In this document: positions 5,754 to 12,447 of the stretch, piece after piece
How the letters are laid out: the number at the start of each line of letters is the position of its first letter
How positions within the stretch are numbered: position 1 is the first letter of the stretch
NCBI GenBank assembly: GCA_035492655.1
Contig: DATJJB010000388.1
Coordinates: forward strand, 1 to 12,843
Length of the DNA: 12,843 nt
From: Kutzneria sp035492655
GTDB taxonomy: Bacteria; Actinomycetota; Actinomycetes; Mycobacteriales; Pseudonocardiaceae
Direction of reading: 5' to 3'
The notes under the pieces: generated by a model
Seen by the model: the letters and a program-made list of their open reading frames with translations, nothing else
Told to the model about the DNA's origin: nothing
Database searches by the model: none
Position numbers and translations under genes: made by a program

Positions 5754-6655
5754 CATCGCCGACCGACCACGTGGACGTCGCGGCTTACGTGCTGGGGGCA
5801 CTGGACGAGTCGGAGAACGCCCTCTTCGAGCGCCACCTGGCCACCTGTCCGCGCTGCCAGGCGGAGCTGGACGAGCTGTCCGGCCTGCCGTCGCTGCTGG
5901 ACCAGGTCCGCGGCAGCGGCCTGCTGGCCGACCTGCTGGGCGACGACCTGCCCGGACCTTCACGCGGCAACATCGCGCCCGGCACCGGCCTGAGCACTCC
6001 CCCGCCGATGCTGGGCAACAGCGGGGCCTTCCCGACCGCCGGCGGCGCCTTCCCGGGCAACGCGAACCCGTTCCCCAGCGGCCCGCCCGCGCCGCCACGG
6101 CACAGCTCCCGTTCGCAGTTGGGCGGCATGCCCGACCTGTCGGACTTCCGCCCGGCGCCGCAGTTGCCGTCGCCGCCGCGGACGGAGGACAAGGTCCTCC
6201 AGGGCGTGATGGTGAACATCGCCGACGCCCGACGGAAGCGCAAGCGCACCTTCGTGCTGGCCGCGGCCGCCGCGGCCGTGCTGATCGTCGGCGGTCCGCT
6301 GCTCGCCCTCGGCGTGACCGGCGCGTTCGGCGGCGGGCCCGCGGAGACCATCCAGGCCAGCAGCGGCCCGGTGACCGCCAAGGTCGGCCTGACCGGCGAC
6401 GACCACGGCACCGCGGTGTCGTTCGAGCTGACCGGGGTGAAGGGTCCGCTGGACTGCACGCTCTACGCCGTGTCCAAGGACGGCAAGACCCGCCGCGCGG
6501 TGAGCAGCTGGACCGTGGACGCCAAGGGCTACGGCAACGACCAGAACCCCGACTCGCTGCGCATCGACGGCAACGTCGCGATCGCCCGGGCGGATCTGGG
6601 CAAGCTGGAGTTCGCCCGCGAGGGCGGGCCGGACATCCTCGACATCAACGTCTGA
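5750..6655 (+). CDS. Membrane-spanning zinc-binding anti-sigma factor, RslA-like
   Basis: The 301-residue protein starts with a ZAS (zinc-binding anti-sigma) domain: H7-x21-H29-x3-C33-x2-C36, with AAYVLGALDE and HLATCPRCQAELDEL closely resembling M. tuberculosis RslA. A long Pro/Gly/Ser-rich cytoplasmic linker (about 65-145) follows, then a basic stretch RRKRKR, one membrane helix at about 167-190 and an exported domain of about 110 residues with a single Cys236. It should hold the adjacent sigma factor at the membrane and release it on an outside or thiol/zinc signal. The linker is longer than in RslA. The ATG at 5750 overlaps the sigma stop as ATGA, which fixes the start although the frame is open further upstream. 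It is followed by a strong terminator. Confidence 0.88.
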   Translation: MTSPTDHVDVAAYVLGALDESENALFERHLATCPRCQAELDELSGLPSLLDQVRGSGLLADLLGDDLPGPSRGNIAPGTGLSTPPPMLGNSGAFPTAGGAFPGNANPFPSGPPAPPRHSSRSQLGGMPDLSDFRPAPQLPSPPRTEDKVLQGVMVNIADARRKRKRTFVLAAAAAAVLIVGGPLLALGVTGAFGGGPAETIQASSGPVTAKVGLTGDDHGTAVSFELTGVKGPLDCTLYAVSKDGKTRRAVSSWTVDAKGYGNDQNPDSLRIDGNVAIARADLGKLEFAREGGPDILDINV

Positions 6656-6693
6656 GCAGGTGCCGCCAGCGGAAGTTGGCACTGCGTAAACGT

Positions 6694-6725
6694 CTGTGGC
6701 GCACGGCTTCGGCCGTGCGCCACAG
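6694..6725. terminator. Bidirectional terminator between the sigma operon and the peptidase gene
   Basis: A perfect 14-base-pair stem (6694-6707 with 6712-6725) capped by a stable TTCG tetraloop lies between two convergent genes, 38 bases after the anti-sigma stop and 22 bases after the peptidase stop. Neither side carries a long T-tract. Confidence 0.85.
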
Positions 6726-6747
6726 AGTGATAACGATGATCTTCCGG

Positions 6748-8379
6748 TCAGCCCAGCAGGGCGTCACCGAGCGTGACTCCGTTGGGGGAGCCCCAGCCGG
6801 TGGCCATGTCGAACCCCGAACCGGCCTGATAGAAGCGGTTGTCGCCGACTGTCACGTCGTTGACAGCGACACCGCTCAGTGCGTACAGCTTCGGGTTGAG
6901 TTGGCCGATGCGCAGCTTGCCCAGGATGCCGGCGCGTTGGTTGATCAGCGTCAGGTACGAGGCCCACAGCGGGGCCGCCGCGCTGGTGCCGCCGTTGCGG
7001 CCCCAGGCGCCCTGGATGTAGACGGAGTACTCGCCGCCGGAGGCCGCCGCCGACACGTCCGGCACCTGCCGCTTGCCGTCACCGGTCTGCCACAGCGGCT
7101 TGTCGAACACCATCGACTGCCCGCCGCCGCCGGCCCAGCCGCCGCCCTGGTTCCAGGTCGTCTCCGAGGCCCGCGTGCCGTCGGTGTTCAGGGTCAGCTT
7201 CGTGCCGCCGACGCTGGTCACGTACGGGTTGGAGCCGGGGAAGTCCACCGCCAGGTCGGCCGCGTGCTGGGTGTTGGCGTCCCGCTCGCAGTCGTAGGCG
7301 CCGGCGTCGCCGCCGGCCGCGAAGAAGGTCATGCCCTGCGCCGCGGCCTGCTTGGCCACCGCGTCGACCGCCTGCATCGAGGCCAGGCTGCGGTCGTACT
7401 CGCACAGGCCCCAGCTCGACGACACCACCGGCACGTTGTCGGCGACCAGTGCGTTCCACAGGTCCACTTCGGCCGCCGTGGTGTTCGGCGCGGTGTAGAC
7501 GACGAGGTTCGCCTTGGGCACGATCGCGTGCGCCACCTCGATGTCCAGCTCCACCTCGGCCTGCGCCGAGTCGCCGTCGGTGTTGCCGCCGTCGATGTTC
7601 TTCACGGTCGGCGGCGCGGTCGGCAGGTTGTACTGGTGGTCGAAGGTGTCGATGTTGGCCTGGTCGAACTTGCCGTACTCGAACAGCGCAAGGGTCTGGC
7701 CGCTGCCGTCGGCGTCCAAACCGGACAATCCGTAAGCTGAGCGCAACTCGGACGGCGTGTAGCCACCGCCCGGACCACTGCCGACCTTGGGGCCGGACAC
7801 CTCGGCCGTGTGCCGCTGCGGCACGTAGTGCTCGTCGAGGCCGGTCACCCCGCTGACCAGCGAGGCCAGCGTGGTCGGCACCTTCGGCGTGGAGTCGGCG
7901 GCGGCGAAGTCGCGGCCGAGGCCGGCGTCGTGCCAGCGGGCCAGCGAAGTGCTGAACGCGGCGCCCAGCTGGTCGGCGGTGCCGGTGGCGTCCACCGTGA
8001 GCCGGTTGGCGCTGACGCCCGTGACCTTCAGCCCCCGTGAGCGCAGATAGTCGGTGACGCGGTTCACATCGGCCTGGGTCGGTCCGAAACGATCCCGAAA
8101 CTGTTGCGGCGTAACGTACTTGGCACGGCCCTTGGCCTGGTCGACGAGCAGTCGGTCCAGTTCGGACTGGTTCCGCAACTTCAGGCTGACCGCGACGGAA
8201 AGGCTTTGCGACCCGGGTAACGCCCCGGTTCTCACCGCTCTGTCCAGGCCCGGCACGACGCTCGCGACCAGCGGCGAGAACGCCGGAGTCGGCTGGGCCA
8301 GCGCGGGCACCCCCACGCTGACCAGCGACAAGGGGACTGCGGTGAGGATCGCGACCATGGTGTGGCGGGACAGGGCCAC
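6748..8379 (-). CDS. Secreted sedolisin (S53, kumamolisin-like) serine-carboxyl peptidase precursor
   Basis: The 543-residue pre-pro-enzyme has a signal peptide (about 1-28, ending ALAQP) and a pro-kumamolisin activation domain at about 35-180. The catalytic domain begins around residue 205 (GGYTPSELRSAYGL). The sedolisin catalytic set is complete: E275 and D279 in AEVELDIE, the oxyanion aspartate D358 in AAGGDAGAY and the nucleophile S466 in NGGTSAAAP. The C-terminal calcium site is visible as D508 (VNDVTVGDNRF) and D524 (GFDMATGWGSPNG). Family members are extracellular endopeptidases, usually active at acid pH. The GTG at 8379 has AAGGAG five bases upstream; the GTG at 8385 overlaps that site and is unlikely. 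It is divergent from an XRE-type regulator, which may control it. Confidence 0.93.
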   Translation of the reverse strand: MALSRHTMVAILTAVPLSLVSVGVPALAQPTPAFSPLVASVVPGLDRAVRTGALPGSQSLSVAVSLKLRNQSELDRLLVDQAKGRAKYVTPQQFRDRFGPTQADVNRVTDYLRSRGLKVTGVSANRLTVDATGTADQLGAAFSTSLARWHDAGLGRDFAAADSTPKVPTTLASLVSGVTGLDEHYVPQRHTAEVSGPKVGSGPGGGYTPSELRSAYGLSGLDADGSGQTLALFEYGKFDQANIDTFDHQYNLPTAPPTVKNIDGGNTDGDSAQAEVELDIEVAHAIVPKANLVVYTAPNTTAAEVDLWNALVADNVPVVSSSWGLCEYDRSLASMQAVDAVAKQAAAQGMTFFAAGGDAGAYDCERDANTQHAADLAVDFPGSNPYVTSVGGTKLTLNTDGTRASETTWNQGGGWAGGGGQSMVFDKPLWQTGDGKRQVPDVSAAASGGEYSVYIQGAWGRNGGTSAAAPLWASYLTLINQRAGILGKLRIGQLNPKLYALSGVAVNDVTVGDNRFYQAGSGFDMATGWGSPNGVTLGDALLG

Positions 8380-8391
8380 GTGCACTCCTTC

Positions 8392-8409
8392 GAGTGGTAT
8401 CGATCACTC
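8392..8409. promoter_or_regulatory. Imperfect palindrome at the predicted peptidase transcription start
   Basis: GAGTG (8392-8396) and CACTC (8405-8409) are separated by eight bases. On the minus strand TATTTT (8424-8419), the only AT-rich hexamer nearby, could be the -10 of the peptidase gene, so this palindrome would overlap the start of transcription. The site is short and its role is inferred. Confidence 0.25.
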
Positions 8410-8448
8410 AGCGCCCCTAAAATAGACCAGTCCGACGCAGGCACTGAG

Positions 8449-8472
8449 CGAACGGGTGGAATTGCCCGTTCG
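8449..8472. promoter_or_regulatory. Candidate operator between the peptidase and XRE genes
   Basis: Perfect eight-base arms CGAACGGG (8449-8456) and CCCGTTCG (8465-8472) are separated by TGGAATTG. The site lies about 50 bases before the XRE regulator start, in the 142-base divergent region. Its size and symmetry suit a dimeric helix-turn-helix regulator, possibly the adjacent one acting on itself and on the peptidase gene. Confidence 0.4.
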
Positions 8473-8521
8473 GAGTGCGCAGTGTCGCGTACGGACCGTC
8501 GCCGCTTGGGAGGTACCCCGC

Positions 8522-9508
8522 GTGACCCGCACCTTCGCCACCGCACTGGACCTCGGCGCCACCCCGGAGCACGAGGAAGAGCTGGCCGAGGTGCTCCGCA
8601 GAGGGCCGTTCCACCTCGCGCTGCAGGCCGCCATCGCGGCCAGCGGGCTCAGCCTGGAGACCATCCAGCGCCGGCTGCAGGCCCGTGGGCACGAGGTCAG
8701 CGTGGCCAGCCTCAGCTACTGGCAGCGGGGCCGCAGCCGGCCCGAGCGGGCCAGCTCGCTGGAGACCGTGCGCAGCCTGGACACCGTGCTCGGGCTGCCG
8801 GCCGGCTCGCTGATGAGCCTGCTCGGGCCGGCCCGGCCGCGGGGCCGGTGGGCCAACCACGTGCCCGGCTCCGTCGGGTACGCCGAGCTCGGGCACAGCG
8901 ACCGCACGATGCAGATGCTGTCCGACACCATCGACCCCGAGACCAACCAGCGGCTGGAGACGCTCAGCCACCACCAGGACCTCTACCTGGACGAGGACGG
9001 CCGCGGGTATCGGATGGCCGTGCGGCGGGTGCTGCGGGCCCGGGCCGACGGGGCCGACCGGATGCTGGTGATGAACGTCGGCGACGACCCCGAGGCCGGC
9101 AGCCCGGTGTTCACCGCAGGCGTCAACTGCGTGCTCGGGCGGACCGTGTACGACGCCGAGGAGGACGTCACCGCCGCCGAGCTGCTGTTCCACCGCAAGC
9201 TGGCGCTGGGCGAGACCTACCTGGCCGAGTACGAGATCAGCGGCGTCAATCCGAAGGTGCGCACCACCGAGCTGACCCTGGGTTTCCGGCAGCCGACCCG
9301 GGAATGTGTGCTCCAGGTCGTCTTCCACCCCGACGCCGTGCCCGCGCGCTGCTATCCCGTCTGGCAGCCCCAGGCCAAGCCGGCGGCCACCGGCCGGCGC
9401 AACCGCCGCGAGGAGGCCGAGCAGCGCATCGAGCCCAACGGCAGCGTGCACGTCGCCCTGGTCGACATCCCGGCCGGTATGTACGGATTGCGCTGGGAGT
9501 GGGAGTAA
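8522..9508 (+). CDS. XRE-type helix-turn-helix regulator with uncharacterised C-terminal domain
   Basis: The 328-residue protein has an N-terminal helix-turn-helix domain at about 31-102: FHLALQAAIAASGLSLETIQRRLQARG, then the recognition segment VSVASLSYWQRGRSRPER and a final helix LDTVLGLPAGSLMSLLG. After a short linker, a domain of about 200 residues follows. It is rich in predicted beta-strands (RMLVMNVGDD, TYLAEYEISG, TTELTLGFRQPTRECVLQVVFHP, VHVALVDIPAG) and I cannot assign it to a named family. It has no membrane segment, so it is a cytoplasmic regulator that may sense a ligand or partner through that domain. The GTG at 8522 is preferred because GGGAGG lies eight bases upstream; an ATG at 8456 is possible but falls inside the inverted repeat. 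It is divergent from the sedolisin gene. Confidence 0.8.
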   Translation: MTRTFATALDLGATPEHEEELAEVLRRGPFHLALQAAIAASGLSLETIQRRLQARGHEVSVASLSYWQRGRSRPERASSLETVRSLDTVLGLPAGSLMSLLGPARPRGRWANHVPGSVGYAELGHSDRTMQMLSDTIDPETNQRLETLSHHQDLYLDEDGRGYRMAVRRVLRARADGADRMLVMNVGDDPEAGSPVFTAGVNCVLGRTVYDAEEDVTAAELLFHRKLALGETYLAEYEISGVNPKVRTTELTLGFRQPTRECVLQVVFHPDAVPARCYPVWQPQAKPAATGRRNRREEAEQRIEPNGSVHVALVDIPAGMYGLRWEWE

Positions 9509-9530
9509 GGCCAAGGACCCACGTCCGGGT

Positions 9531-9554
9531 GGCTACCGGTCGCGTCCGGTAGCC
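9531..9554 (+). terminator. Hairpin after the XRE regulator gene
   Basis: Perfect nine-base-pair stem (9531-9539 with 9546-9554) with a six-base loop, 22 bases after the stop codon. It has no T-tract beyond GATCTT, so it is probably a terminator of the actinomycete type. Confidence 0.6.
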
Positions 9555-9561
9555 GATCTTC

Positions 9562-9595
9562 CCGACCGGGTATAGAACCGGTGCGGGCCGGTCGG
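9562..9595. promoter_or_regulatory. Inverted repeat and possible promoter before the LCP gene
   Basis: Eight-base arms CCGACCGG (9562-9569) and CCGGTCGG (9588-9595) flank 18 bases that include TATAGA (9571-9576), the only -10-like hexamer in the 159-base gap before the LCP gene. No convincing -35 is visible. This could be a promoter with a flanking operator, or simply a weak hairpin. Confidence 0.25.
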
Positions 9596-9667
9596 CAACC
9601 TTCCCCGCTATGTCACGTCTTGGCAACGGGGGCGCGGCGTGGCCCCGGACATGGGGAAGGGGCAGGT

Positions 9668-11161
9668 GTGAACGACCGGTACCGGTACAGCGGCTCGTAC
9701 CGCCGCCCGGCACGCCCGCGCAACGGCCTGCGCAACGCCAAGATCGCCGTGACCATGGCGTCGGCCCTGACCCTGGTGCTGACCTGGTTCGGCTGGACCC
9801 AGCTGCAGCAGATCAACAGCGGCCTGACCACCGCCGACGTCATCGAGTCCGGCACCAGCACCGAGTCGCCGGCGGACGGCTCCGAGGACATCCTGCTGGT
9901 CGGCATGGACTCGCGCACCGACGCGCAGGGCAACCCGCTGTCGCCGGACCTGCTGGCCCAGCTGCACGCCGGCGGCGACGACGGCGAGTCCAACACCGAC
10001 ACGATGATCCTGGTGCACATCCCCAACGGCGGCGCCCGGGCCACCGCGATCTCCATTCCGCGCGACTCGTACGTCGACATCGCCGGCGGCCACGGCGCCC
10101 ATAAGATCAACTCGGCCTTCGCCTGGGGCAAGAACGCCGTGCTCGGCAGCCTGCGGCAGCAGGGCTTGTCCGGGGCGCAGCTGGAGGTCCGGTCCAACCA
10201 GGAGGGCGCCAAGACCGCCATCCGCACTGTGCAGGACCTCACCGGCGTCACCATCGACCACTACGCCCAGATCAACCTGGGCGGGTTCTACGACATCACC
10301 CAGGCCATCGGCGGCGTGCAGGTGTGCCTGCGCAATCCCGTCGACGACGACTTCTCCGGCGCGCACTTCGGGGCCGGCGAGCAGACCGTGTCCGGGGCGT
10401 CCGCGCTGTCCTTCGTCCGGCAACGGCACGGGCTGCCCGAGGGGGACCTGGACCGGATCCGCCGGCAGCAGGCGTTCATGGCCGGTATGGCGCAGAAGGT
10501 GCTGTCCGCCGGGACCCTGACCGATCCCGGCAAGCTGGCCGCGCTGGCCGACGCCGTCAAGAAGTCCGTGGTGCTCGACCAGGGCTGGGACCTCGTCGGC
10601 TTCGCCCAGCAGCTGCGCGGGCTGACCGGCGGCAGCACCCAGTTCAGCACCATTCCCATCGAGGCCATCTCGTACGAGACGCCGCAGGACGGCGACGCCG
10701 TCAAGGTCGACCCGTTCAAGGTGCGCAGCTTCGTGCGGGGGCTCACCGAGACCACCACCACGAAGGCGCCGCCCGCGATCACCGTGGACGTGCTCAACGG
10801 GGCCGGAGTCGCCGGGTTGGCCGGGCGGACCATGGACCTGCTCGCGGCCAAGGGCTACGGGCGTGGCGACACCGGCAACACCGCTACGCGGTCGTCCACC
10901 CTGGTCACCTACGGCACCGACGGCGAAGCCGACGCGCGCAAGGTCGCCGCGGACCTCGGGTCCGGCGTCGCCATCTCCCAGGAACCCAGCCTGGCCGGTG
11001 GCCATGTCGAGGTCTACCTGGGCAGCGACTATCGCGGGCCCGGGGCCCAGGGGTGGGCCGGCGTTGGTCAGCTCGCGCTGAACGGCTCGGCCCTGCGGGC
11101 CGCTCCTACCACCGCTTCCGACGCGCCGATCACGGCGGACGGCGTCACCTGCGTGAACTGA
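9668..11161 (+). CDS. LytR-CpsA-Psr (LCP) family wall-polymer ligase with LytR_C domain
   Basis: The 497-residue protein has a short basic cytoplasmic N-terminus, one membrane helix at about 24-43 and an external LCP domain at about 73-272. The LCP motifs are present: ILLVGMDSR (D81, R83), NTDTMILVHI, ISIPRDSYV (R132, D133), HKINSAFAWG, the INLGGFYDITQAIGGV core and FVRQRHGLPEGDLDRIRRQQ with the conserved arginines. A LytR_C domain follows at about 371-456 (VDVLNGAGVAGLAGRTMDLL), then a tail ending in CVN. LCP enzymes transfer lipid-linked glycopolymers such as arabinogalactan or teichoic-type polymers to peptidoglycan. The GTG at 9668 is preferred, with a purine-rich GGGGAAGGGG upstream and directly before the basic segment. 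C220 and C495 could pair. The gene is convergent with tatA, nine bases away. Confidence 0.93.
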   Translation: MNDRYRYSGSYRRPARPRNGLRNAKIAVTMASALTLVLTWFGWTQLQQINSGLTTADVIESGTSTESPADGSEDILLVGMDSRTDAQGNPLSPDLLAQLHAGGDDGESNTDTMILVHIPNGGARATAISIPRDSYVDIAGGHGAHKINSAFAWGKNAVLGSLRQQGLSGAQLEVRSNQEGAKTAIRTVQDLTGVTIDHYAQINLGGFYDITQAIGGVQVCLRNPVDDDFSGAHFGAGEQTVSGASALSFVRQRHGLPEGDLDRIRRQQAFMAGMAQKVLSAGTLTDPGKLAALADAVKKSVVLDQGWDLVGFAQQLRGLTGGSTQFSTIPIEAISYETPQDGDAVKVDPFKVRSFVRGLTETTTTKAPPAITVDVLNGAGVAGLAGRTMDLLAAKGYGRGDTGNTATRSSTLVTYGTDGEADARKVAADLGSGVAISQEPSLAGGHVEVYLGSDYRGPGAQGWAGVGQLALNGSALRAAPTTASDAPITADGVTCVN

Positions 11162-11170
11162 CGCGCAGGC

Positions 11171-11437
11171 TCAGGACTGGACGTTGCCCTGCTGGGTCGT
11201 GTTGTGCTGCTGGGCGCCTGGCTGCTGCGGAGCCGGGTTGAGCTGCTGGGGCGGAGCCGGCGGGGCCGTGTCCTCGGCCTTGCCGTCCTTCGCGCCCATC
11301 TCAGCCTTGAAGATCCGCAACGACTGCCCGATCCCGCGAGCCGCGGACGGCAGTTTCTTCGCGCCGAACAGCACCACGATCACCAGAAGGATGATGACCA
11401 GGTGCGTTGGGGTGAAAAAGTTGAATGGCATCGCCAT
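11171..11437 (-). CDS. tatA: Twin-arginine translocase subunit TatA
   Basis: The 88-residue protein has the full TatA plan: a short N-terminus, a membrane helix at about 10-25, the hinge LFGAKKLP (23-30) and an amphipathic helix AARGIGQSLRIFKAEMG (32-48). A hydrophilic Pro/Gln-rich tail follows. TatA oligomers form the conducting part of the Tat pathway, which exports folded proteins with TatC. No tatB or tatC is nearby, so this is an orphan or additional copy. ATG 11437 and ATG 11431 are both possible starts, two codons apart and without a strong ribosome site; a longer frame to 11500 would put a charged extension before the helix and is unlikely. The stop lies nine bases from the LCP stop on the other strand, with no room for a separate terminator. 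Confidence 0.9.
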   Translation of the reverse strand: MAMPFNFFTPTHLVIILLVIVVLFGAKKLPSAARGIGQSLRIFKAEMGAKDGKAEDTAPPAPPQQLNPAPQQPGAQQHNTTQQGNVQS

Positions 11438-11601
11438 CCAGCCTAACTCACGCCCGGGCCGGAACAAGCCCGCCAACCGGCCGTGCACCAAGTTGTCCAC
11501 ATCCGGCCATCCGCCGACCCGGCCCGCTCACCGCGCTCCGGCACCCACCGGCCTCCCCCACCGGCCCGGTAGCTCCCACCCTTGCCGCCCTTGACCCGTT
11601 C

Positions 11602-11612
11602 GGGTGACACCC
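11602..11612. promoter_or_regulatory. GGGTGACACCC palindrome in the tatA/XRE divergent region
   Basis: A perfect 11-base palindrome (GGGTG-A-CACCC) lies 31 bases before the start of the second XRE gene, just after a TTGACC that could be a -35. The 205-base region 11438-11642 separates divergent tatA and the XRE gene. It also holds two CCACCGGCC copies; no clear -10 is visible on either strand. Confidence 0.25.
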
Positions 11613-11642
11613 TCGTCTGAAAAGTTCTCGGAAAACCGCGTA

Positions 11643-12143
11643 ATGAACCGCTCCGTACGCGCTCTCACCTTCGTGCGGATCGACGCGATGACATACCAGC
11701 GCGTGCTCGGCGACGAGCTACGCAAGCTGCGCAAGCAACGCGGCTGGACCAGGAAGGTGCTGCAGGGCAGGCTGCAGACCGAGGTCTCGCTGCAGACGCT
11801 GGCCACCTACGAACTGGGCACCAGGCAGTGCTCGGTGGTCCGGCTGGCCGAGATCTGCCTGGCCCTCGAAGCCCTGCCGCACGACCTGCTGGCCCGCGTG
11901 CACGGCCGGATCTTCACCGACACCCCGGGCGAGCACATCCGCCTTGAGCTGTCCCGCGTGGTCGAGGACGGCCAACCGGAGCTCCTCCCGCTGCGCCGCT
12001 GGGCCCGCGACCGCCTGCGCGCCGCCGGCGCCCGGACCGGCGAGGTCCAGCTCGACCTGCCCGCCCTGGAACAACTGGCCGAGCTCTGCGGGGTCGACAC
12101 CGTCGACCTGATGGGGCGGCTGCGCCAGGTCATGACCCGCTGA
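11643..12143 (+). CDS. XRE-family helix-turn-helix regulator (small)
   Basis: The 166-residue protein has a classical helix-turn-helix of the Cro/C1 type at about 21-84: LGDELRKLRKQRGWTRKVLQGRL, then VSLQTLATYELGTRQCSVVRLAEICLALE and ALPHDLLARV. The remaining half (RIELS-like beta strand, LLPLRRWARDRLRAAG, LDLPALEQLAELCGVDTVDLMGRLR) is probably a small helical dimer or partner-binding domain. Proteins of this style are common in Pseudonocardiaceae, and their targets are unknown to me. The start is uncertain: ATG 11643 gives coding-like G/C third positions, ATG 11688 would begin at the helix-turn-helix, and a GTG at 11604 has poorer codon usage. Its stop codon is inside the terminator stem. 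Confidence 0.8.
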   Translation: MNRSVRALTFVRIDAMTYQRVLGDELRKLRKQRGWTRKVLQGRLQTEVSLQTLATYELGTRQCSVVRLAEICLALEALPHDLLARVHGRIFTDTPGEHIRLELSRVVEDGQPELLPLRRWARDRLRAAGARTGEVQLDLPALEQLAELCGVDTVDLMGRLRQVMTR

Positions 12144-12174
12144 CCGGTCGCCGTCTCCCCGGCGACCGGTCAGC
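12139..12174 (+). terminator. Terminator whose stem contains the XRE stop codon
   Basis: A perfect 15-base-pair stem (12139-12153 with 12160-12174) with a six-base loop starts in the last sense codon of the XRE gene, so the TGA at 12141-12143 is part of the left arm. No T-tract follows beyond GAGTTTCTG. Confidence 0.8.
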
Positions 12175-12289
12175 ACCGAGTTTCTGACGCCCCGCCCCAG
12201 CCACCCGCCGCACTCGCGTCACCCTGCGATCCGCACCGTGACGGGTGGCCCTCGGATTTCGAGGGGACGGCCGGCGTCAGGTCAGGCCC
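12175..12289. other. Non-coding spacer with one small hairpin
   Basis: No supported gene lies here. The only structure is a six-base-pair stem CCCTCG/CGAGGG (12249-12254 with 12260-12265) with a GATTT loop. The whole gene-free gap 12144-12447 lies between convergent genes and otherwise holds the repeats and hairpins listed separately; I see nothing in 12369-12447. Confidence 0.5.
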
Positions 12290-12335
12290 CGCGTGTCCCA
12301 CCACGCGAGGAATCACGCGTGTCCCACCACGCGAG
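12290..12335. repeat. Two exact 20-bp direct repeats, each an internal palindrome
   Basis: The units at 12290-12309 and 12316-12335 are identical and 26 bases apart. Each has CGCGTG and CACGCG arms around TCCCAC, so each unit could form a six-base-pair hairpin or bind a dimeric protein. The core CCCACCACG at 12297 and 12323 recurs a third time at 12351 inside the following terminator hairpin. Confidence 0.8.
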
Positions 12336-12368
12336 AAGCCGGCCGTGGACCCCACCACGGCCGGCTTC
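12335..12368. terminator. Hairpin downstream of the monooxygenase gene
   Basis: A perfect 14-base-pair stem (12335-12348 with 12355-12368) with a six-base loop, 79 bases beyond the monooxygenase stop on the minus strand. It can act from either side, as the second barrier between convergent genes. It has no T-tract. Confidence 0.7.
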
Positions 12369-12447
12369 GTTGTGGGAGACCGATACCCCGATGACCCGTC
12401 TCCCGGTTCGCACCCCAGTCACTACAGCGGGCGGTTACAGCCCCGGG

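Noticed and set aside
6676..7740. Plus-strand open frame (354 codons) opposite the sedolisin gene
   Set aside because: It is antisense to an intact peptidase with all catalytic residues, begins before the terminator hairpin and has shadow-like composition.
8417..9514. Minus-strand open frame (365 codons) opposite the XRE regulator
   Set aside because: Low-complexity Gly/His/Pro/Arg composition and full overlap with a better-supported gene.
9596..9667. LCP leader considered as a cyclic-di-AMP or other riboswitch
   Set aside because: The gap is too short and lacks the conserved stems of known classes.
9608..11005. Minus-strand open frame (465 codons) opposite the LCP gene
   Set aside because: It is an antisense shadow of a gene with complete LCP motifs.
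12290..12335. Direct repeats considered as a CRISPR remnant
   Set aside because: There are only two units with a six-base gap and no cas gene; spacers would be far longer.
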